Shown: piece by piece, positions 52,928 through 56,771 of the stretch
Layout of the letters: the number at the start of each line of letters is the position of its first letter
Position numbering within the stretch: position 1 is the stretch's first letter
From: an uncultured Alphaproteobacteria bacterium
GTDB lineage: Bacteria > Pseudomonadota > Alphaproteobacteria > HIMB59 > GCA-002718135
Assembly: GCA_902602845.1 (NCBI GenBank)
Contig: CACKSN010000006.1
Span: 1 to 56,771 of the forward strand
Direction: 5' to 3'
DNA length: 56,771 bases
Notes under the pieces: generated by a model
Told to the model about the DNA's origin: nothing
The model's input: the letters and a program-made list of their open reading frames with translations, nothing else
Databases searched by the model: none
Position numbers and translations under genes: made by a program

Positions 52928-53908
52928 ATGTTAAGCAGTATACTGAATAGCTATTTTGTAAAAACACATCGTTTAGAGATTAGCATAACAATTATTGCTA
53001 TAGTTTTATTTTTAATTTATTTTTTTGGTGCTACTCATGTATTCACTAGATTCCCAATATACAGAGCTTTTATGCAATCAATGCCCTTTTTTGGCATAAT
53101 TGCAATATCAGCTACATTCGTGGTAACACTTGGTGAAATTGATTTATCATTTCCATCAATAGTTGGAATAACGTCTTTAACATTTGGAATGCTATTAACT
53201 GGTACAGATGGAAACTTTTTTATTTCATTTGCTCTTGCAACTGCATTAGGTATGTTTGCAGGTTTAGTAAATGGACTTTTGGTAACAAAAATAGGTATAC
53301 CATCTATTGTTGCTACAATAGGGACATTATTTTTTTGGAGAGGTTTGGTAAATGTAATCTCCCAGGGGAGTGGTATTGCGATAGTTGACGAAGCCGATGG
53401 AACTTGGCATCATACTATATTTGTTGATAAATTGTTCGATACAATACCAGCCCAGTTTATTTGGTTTGTTGCTCTAACAGGTTTAATGCAATGGGTATAT
53501 CGCTATCATAAATTCGGTAATCATATCCATTTTGTTGGAGATAATAAAGCAAGTGCTCAAATGATGGGTATTAATGTTGATAGAGTTAAAATAATTGCAT
53601 TTGTTCAACTAGGATTTTTCTCTGCTCTTGCAGGAATATTTACGATGTATGAAATGCTCTATTTTTGGCCAACTCAAGGTTCAGGATTAATGTTAACAAC
53701 TCTTGCCGCAGTTTTTGTGGGAGGTACTTCTGTTTTTGGAGGCAAAGGCACAGTTTATGGAACTTTTATTGGAGTTCTCATAATTGGATCACTTGAATCA
53801 GGTATTGTAGCACTTGGTCTCTCAGGTTTTTATGTACAATTTATCAATGGCTTAATGATAACAATTGCTGTAACAATTTACGCTCTCATTCAAAAAAGAA
53901 AAGCATAA
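52928..53908 (+). CDS. CUT2 sugar ABC permease (FrcC-like)
   Basis: Permease of 326 aa with about ten hydrophobic helices. Typical stretches are LGEIDLSFPSIVGITSL, VNGLLVTKIGIPSIVATIGTL and GGTSVFGGKGTVYGT. The helix loop NKASAQMMGINVDRVKIIAF is the usual ATPase contact. A single permease gene implies a homodimeric channel. The APH-fold kinase gene follows after 1 base. Confidence 0.93.
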   Translation: MLSSILNSYFVKTHRLEISITIIAIVLFLIYFFGATHVFTRFPIYRAFMQSMPFFGIIAISATFVVTLGEIDLSFPSIVGITSLTFGMLLTGTDGNFFISFALATALGMFAGLVNGLLVTKIGIPSIVATIGTLFFWRGLVNVISQGSGIAIVDEADGTWHHTIFVDKLFDTIPAQFIWFVALTGLMQWVYRYHKFGNHIHFVGDNKASAQMMGINVDRVKIIAFVQLGFFSALAGIFTMYEMLYFWPTQGSGLMLTTLAAVFVGGTSVFGGKGTVYGTFIGVLIIGSLESGIVALGLSGFYVQFINGLMITIAVTIYALIQKRKA

Positions 53909-53909
53909 G

Positions 53910-54881
53910 ATGAAACAAGCCCTTTGGCTAGATTCAATTAGTAATAATAAAATTTTAAAATATAGTAGATTAAAAGGCGGAGTTTCATCAGAAGTTTACA
54001 AAGTCGTTACTAAAAAAAATATATATTGTATTAAAAGATCGCTTAAAAAATTATTAGTTCAAAAGGAATGGATAGTTGATCAAAATCGGATTTATTATGA
54101 ATATTTATGGCTTGTACATTGTAAAAAATTTTTAAAACAAAATGTACCTGTTATTTATGATTTTAACAAAGAAGAAAAATATATTATTATGGAATACTTA
54201 GATAATACTAAATATAAAACATTAAAAGAATTGTATTTTGAAAAAAAGATAAATTTCAGTACAATCAAATCAATAAGTAAGCATTTGTATAAAATTCACT
54301 CTTTAAGCAATGATGTTAAAACTAGGAAAATATTTAGGCGTAATAATCAAAATTTTTTTGATTTAAGATTAGATCCATATTTTAATGAGGTAGCAAGAGT
54401 ATTTCCTGAATTAAATGATAAAGTTAAACAAATAAACAAATCATATAGAGAAAATTCATCGACATTAGTTCACGGTGATTTTAGTCCTAAAAATATTTTA
54501 ATTGGCAAAAATAGAATATTATATTTAGATGCAGAATGTTGTAATTATGGTGATCCTGTTTTTGATCTAGTTTTTTTTTCTAATCATTTACTAATTAAAA
54601 GCATGTATTTTGAATCAAAAAAGAAAGAATTTTTAAAAGCGTTTAAAATATTTTACAATCATTACTTAAAAAATTTTAATAAAAAAAATAAAATAAATTA
54701 TTTAAAAAGAATAATTGATATGATACCAATAATGTTATTAGCAAGAGTTGATGGTAAATCTCCAGTAGAGTATATTAAGTCAAAAAAATTGAAGAATAAT
54801 ATAAGAGAAAAATCATTTAAAATGATTAAAAATAAATTACTAGATTTAGATGATATTATTAAAATAATTTATGAAAAATAA
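53910..54881 (+). CDS. APH-fold small-molecule kinase in a sugar import operon
   Basis: Kinase of 323 aa related to choline, homoserine, methylthioribose and aminoglycoside kinases. The ATP loop is LKGGVSSEVYKV (21-32) with Lys42 in YCIKRS; the catalytic loop is LVHGDFSPKNIL (His188, Asp190, Asn195) and the metal motif is YLDAE (Asp207). It lies in one operon after a CUT2 importer and overlaps an enolase paralogue by 11 bases, so it probably phosphorylates the imported sugar or its acid. Methylthioribose kinase is possible, but the length and second metal motif differ. It is very Lys-, Asn- and Ile-rich compared with the importer genes. Confidence 0.75.
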   Translation: MKQALWLDSISNNKILKYSRLKGGVSSEVYKVVTKKNIYCIKRSLKKLLVQKEWIVDQNRIYYEYLWLVHCKKFLKQNVPVIYDFNKEEKYIIMEYLDNTKYKTLKELYFEKKINFSTIKSISKHLYKIHSLSNDVKTRKIFRRNNQNFFDLRLDPYFNEVARVFPELNDKVKQINKSYRENSSTLVHGDFSPKNILIGKNRILYLDAECCNYGDPVFDLVFFSNHLLIKSMYFESKKKEFLKAFKIFYNHYLKNFNKKNKINYLKRIIDMIPIMLLARVDGKSPVEYIKSKKLKNNIREKSFKMIKNKLLDLDDIIKIIYEK

Positions 54882-56115
54882 ATCCCATATAAAGAAAGTA
54901 AATTGTAGGAGAGTATTTGATTCTAGAGGAAATCCTACAATCGAAGTTGAAATAATAACTGAAAATGACTCTTTTGGAAAAGCAATTAGTCCATCAGGTG
55001 CTTCAACTGGAACTAATGAAGTAATAGAAGTTAGAGATAACGATAATATGTTTGGTGGAAAAGATGTTAAAAAAGCATTGGAAATAATTAATAAAAAAAT
55101 TGCACCAAATTTAATTGGGTTATCTTGTGAAGATCAAAATGGTTTTGATAATACTTTAATTAGCTTAGATAAATCAGTACTCAAAGAAAATATTGGTGGC
55201 AATGTTACAACAGCACTTTCCATTGCAAATTATCTTTGTGCAAGTAACTTTAATGCTGAACATACTTTCATTTATCATTCCGAGTCAAATAAATTTTTTA
55301 TTCCTAAGCCAGAAATACAGATATTTGGAGGAGGTGCACATGCAAACAAAAATAATACTTTTCAGGATTTTTTAATTTATCCTATTGTTGATCTATCTTG
55401 TGAAGATTATTTTGATTCTGTTTACAATATTACTAACACTATAAAAAAAAAATTAGTAAATAACCAAAACTTTTTTGGGTATTGTGATGAAGGTGGATTA
55501 TATCCAAATAATCTGGATCAATTTCAAATTTGCGATATTATAAATGAATCAATTATAGAAAACAAAATTATACCAGGCAAAGAAATTGGGATTTCAATTG
55601 ATGTCGCAGCATCTAATTTTCATTCAAATGGTATTTATACACTTTATGATAAAGAGTTAGACTCAAAAGAATTAACAAATATATTTGATATTCTAATTAA
55701 TAAATTTAATGTTAGTCTTATTGAAGACCCATATGATGAAAATGATATTTCCTCATTTATAGCTTTAAAGAATCAATATGGATTATTAACATCAATTATT
55801 GGAGATGATTTAATTTGTACAAATTACAGTCTTTTAGAAAATGCAATTCAAAAAAAAGCAATAGATGGTTTAATAGTAAAAATTAATCAATGTGGCACTA
55901 TTTCAGAAACTTTGAAAACGATAAAGTTAGCTAAAGAAAATAATATTAAAACAATTTTGTCGGCTAGATCGGGAGATACAGAGGAAAATTTTCTAAGTCA
56001 TTTAGCTGTAGCATGGGAAACTGATATGATTAAAGTTGGATCATTTGCAAGAAGTGAAAGAACGTCCAAATGGAACGAACTTGTAAGAATAGAAGAAAAG
56101 ATTAATAAAATTTAA
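54871..56115 (+). CDS. Divergent enolase paralogue with altered active site
   Basis: Enolase-type protein of 414 aa, somewhat shorter than the 430-aa glycolytic enzyme. Retained: phosphate and lid loop PSGASTG, H157, E207 (CDEGG), metal ligands D244 (IDVAAS), E285 (IEDP) and D312 (GDDL), base K337 (VKINQ), R366, S367 and K388. Changed: the catalytic Glu of QEF is D166 (QDF), the His of SHRSGETED is A365 (SARSGDTEE), and ING before GAHA reads FGGG. The fold and phosphate site are kept but the substrate end is altered. It is the last gene of the importer-kinase operon, so it may dehydrate a 2-phosphorylated sugar acid. Confidence 0.8.
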   Translation: MKNKSHIKKVNCRRVFDSRGNPTIEVEIITENDSFGKAISPSGASTGTNEVIEVRDNDNMFGGKDVKKALEIINKKIAPNLIGLSCEDQNGFDNTLISLDKSVLKENIGGNVTTALSIANYLCASNFNAEHTFIYHSESNKFFIPKPEIQIFGGGAHANKNNTFQDFLIYPIVDLSCEDYFDSVYNITNTIKKKLVNNQNFFGYCDEGGLYPNNLDQFQICDIINESIIENKIIPGKEIGISIDVAASNFHSNGIYTLYDKELDSKELTNIFDILINKFNVSLIEDPYDENDISSFIALKNQYGLLTSIIGDDLICTNYSLLENAIQKKAIDGLIVKINQCGTISETLKTIKLAKENNIKTILSARSGDTEENFLSHLAVAWETDMIKVGSFARSERTSKWNELVRIEEKINKI

Positions 56116-56121
56116 ACTTGT

Positions 56122-56595
56122 TTATAAAATTTGTAATATGTATTCAGCACTACTAACTTTCAACTCTGCTGGATTTTCGACTTTTATTTTCTGTACTTGA
56201 TTATTTCCGATGATCATTGCGAACCGAGAGCTCCTATAACCCATATGATTTTTTGTTTTATCTGAAAGTAGATTAAAATAGTTAGTTATTTCAGCATTAC
56301 CGTCCGCAACACCATGTATTTTGTGTTCTTCCGAATAACTAATTAGCCAGGATTTCATTACATATTTGTCATTTACAGATAAACAATAAATGCCATCTAC
56401 ACCTTTTTTTTTAATTTGGTCATATAGTTTTATATATCCAGGAAAGTGTTCTTCAGAACAAGTAGGGGTAAAAGCTCCAGGAATTCCAAATAAAATAATT
56501 TTCTTATTTAAAAATTCATCAGCTATTGAGATTAAATGAGTGTTACCGTTTTTAATAATTGGTACTTTTATATCAGGAATAACTTTATTTATCAT
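56122..56595 (-). CDS. Peroxiredoxin, Prx5 type
   Basis: Thiol peroxidase of 157 aa that reduces hydroperoxides. The peroxidatic Cys46 is in GIPGAFTPTCSEEHFPGY, the Prx5/AhpE-like active-site motif, and SVNDKYVMKSW follows. The C-terminal part (GYRSSRFAMII) is family-typical. Its start overlaps the DsbD-like stop by 4 bases (ATGA), so both are cotranscribed and redox-related. This is the first core gene beyond the sugar region. Confidence 0.92.
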   Translation of the reverse strand: MINKVIPDIKVPIIKNGNTHLISIADEFLNKKIILFGIPGAFTPTCSEEHFPGYIKLYDQIKKKGVDGIYCLSVNDKYVMKSWLISYSEEHKIHGVADGNAEITNYFNLLSDKTKNHMGYRSSRFAMIIGNNQVQKIKVENPAELKVSSAEYILQIL

Positions 56596-56771
56596 AATTT
56601 ACCAATCGATTGTTTGATTGCTTTTTCAGTTAATATTTCAGGCATTATTATACCCTCTGGATATTTTGGTGAGTAAAAAATATTAAATGGAATTCCAAAT
56701 TTATTATATTTTTTTAAAAAGATGTCTATGCTCTTGTCAGGTTTAGTCCAATCAGCCCTTATCAATTTAAT
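56592..56771 (-). CDS. DsbD-like thiol:disulfide interchange protein, C-terminal fragment
   Basis: Only the last 59 codons are in the window; the gene runs off the right edge. The translation begins IKLIRADWTKPDKSIDIFLK and continues with KYNKFGIPFNIFYSPKYPEG and MPEILTEKAI, which match the C-terminal thioredoxin domain of DsbD (RADWTNRDPEI, FGVPLY, LPEILT). The CxxC lies upstream, outside the window. Its TGA stop overlaps the peroxiredoxin ATG. It would pass electrons across the inner membrane to periplasmic partners such as DsbA/C-type proteins. Confidence 0.82.
   Translation of the reverse strand: MKLIRADWTKPDKSIDIFLKKYNKFGIPFNIFYSPKYPEGIIMPEILTEKAIKQSIGKL

Larger units (their letters stand above)
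8834..56115. other. Carbohydrate catabolic gene region of about 47 kb
   Basis: Every recognisable gene here concerns sugar, polyol or sugar-acid uptake and conversion: one CUT1 and three CUT2 import systems, at least six dehydratase-type enzymes, lactonases, SDR and GMC oxidoreductases, isomerases and kinases. It lies between core genes (rnhA and a YceI-like gene on the left, peroxiredoxin and dsbD on the right), and both ends fall in convergent gaps of 1 and 6 bases. No integrase, tRNA, transposase or flanking repeat is visible, so transfer is inferred from content only. Confidence 0.6.

Noticed and set aside
54871-56115. Ordinary glycolytic enolase
   Set aside because: Conserved catalytic positions differ (D166, A365, FGGG before AHA), and it is the last gene of a sugar-import operon; the housekeeping enolase is expected elsewhere.
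1-56771. tRNA, rRNA, CRISPR array, insertion sequence or integrase
   Set aside because: Reading both strands gave no cloverleaf, no spaced short repeats and no transposase or recombinase motifs.

Overview
The window is strongly AT-rich, gene-dense bacterial DNA. Most gene gaps are a few bases, many genes overlap, and no gene-free stretch exceeds about 150 bases. The flanks carry alphaproteobacterial core genes: a DsbA-type thioredoxin, a shortened SMC, the F0 ATP synthase cluster I-a-c-b'-b, ispH-thrB-rnhA, and a peroxiredoxin next to a DsbD end. Split b/b' subunits and a homoserine kinase of the APH fold fit Alphaproteobacteria. Low GC, streamlining and a short SMC suggest a marine, SAR11-like or HIMB59/AEGEAN-169-like planktonic lineage. 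That placement is inference, not a computed phylogeny.

Layout. 1-8832: core genes dsbA-like, smc, atpI-B-E-F'-F, a lipoprotein on the minus strand, ispH, thrB, rnhA and a YceI-like protein. 8834-56115: about 47 kb made almost entirely of carbohydrate transport and catabolism genes. 56122-56771: peroxiredoxin and the C-terminal end of a DsbD-like reductase.

The sugar region has several modules. (a) 8834-18788 is a palindromic module. Two divergent operons, one with a polyol dehydrogenase and a ketose 3-epimerase, the other with a CUT1 importer lacking its ATPase, each end in an SDR-GMC oxidoreductase pair. The 3' parts of the two SDR genes form a 299-bp inverted repeat with 297 identical bases. 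(b) 18772-24770 holds xylulokinase, a DMT transporter, a serine hydrolase, an Ldh-type dehydrogenase and a GlcD-type FAD dehydrogenase. (c) 24772-31878 is a CUT2 importer operon with rhamnose mutarotase, L-rhamnonate dehydratase, a TIM-barrel isomerase and a Gfo/Idh/MocA oxidoreductase. (d) 31980-41369 is a second CUT2 importer (RhaS/T/P/Q-like) with divergent arms carrying a lactonase, an enolase-superfamily dehydratase, a PhyH dioxygenase, an SDR and a PanB-like protein. (e) 41359-50982 is a sugar-acid operon: PanB-like protein, MocD-like membrane oxygenase, SMP-30 lactonase, SDR, two enolase-superfamily enzymes, a DapA-family enzyme, an IlvD/ArDHT dehydratase and a PLP enzyme. (f) 51129-56115 is a third CUT2 importer of FrcBCA type, fused operonically to an APH-fold kinase and a divergent enolase paralogue.

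Together the genes suggest uptake of several sugars or polyols. The sugars would be oxidised by SDR, GMC or Gfo/Idh enzymes, hydrolysed as lactones, dehydrated to 2-keto-3-deoxy acids and cleaved or dehydrated further; an isomerase-kinase branch runs through XylB. I see no transcription regulator, tRNA, integrase, transposase or CRISPR array anywhere in the region. The most unusual parts are the kinase plus enolase-paralogue operon, the two PanB-like proteins with altered active sites, the MocD-like oxygenase, and the inverted-repeat SDR-GMC module.
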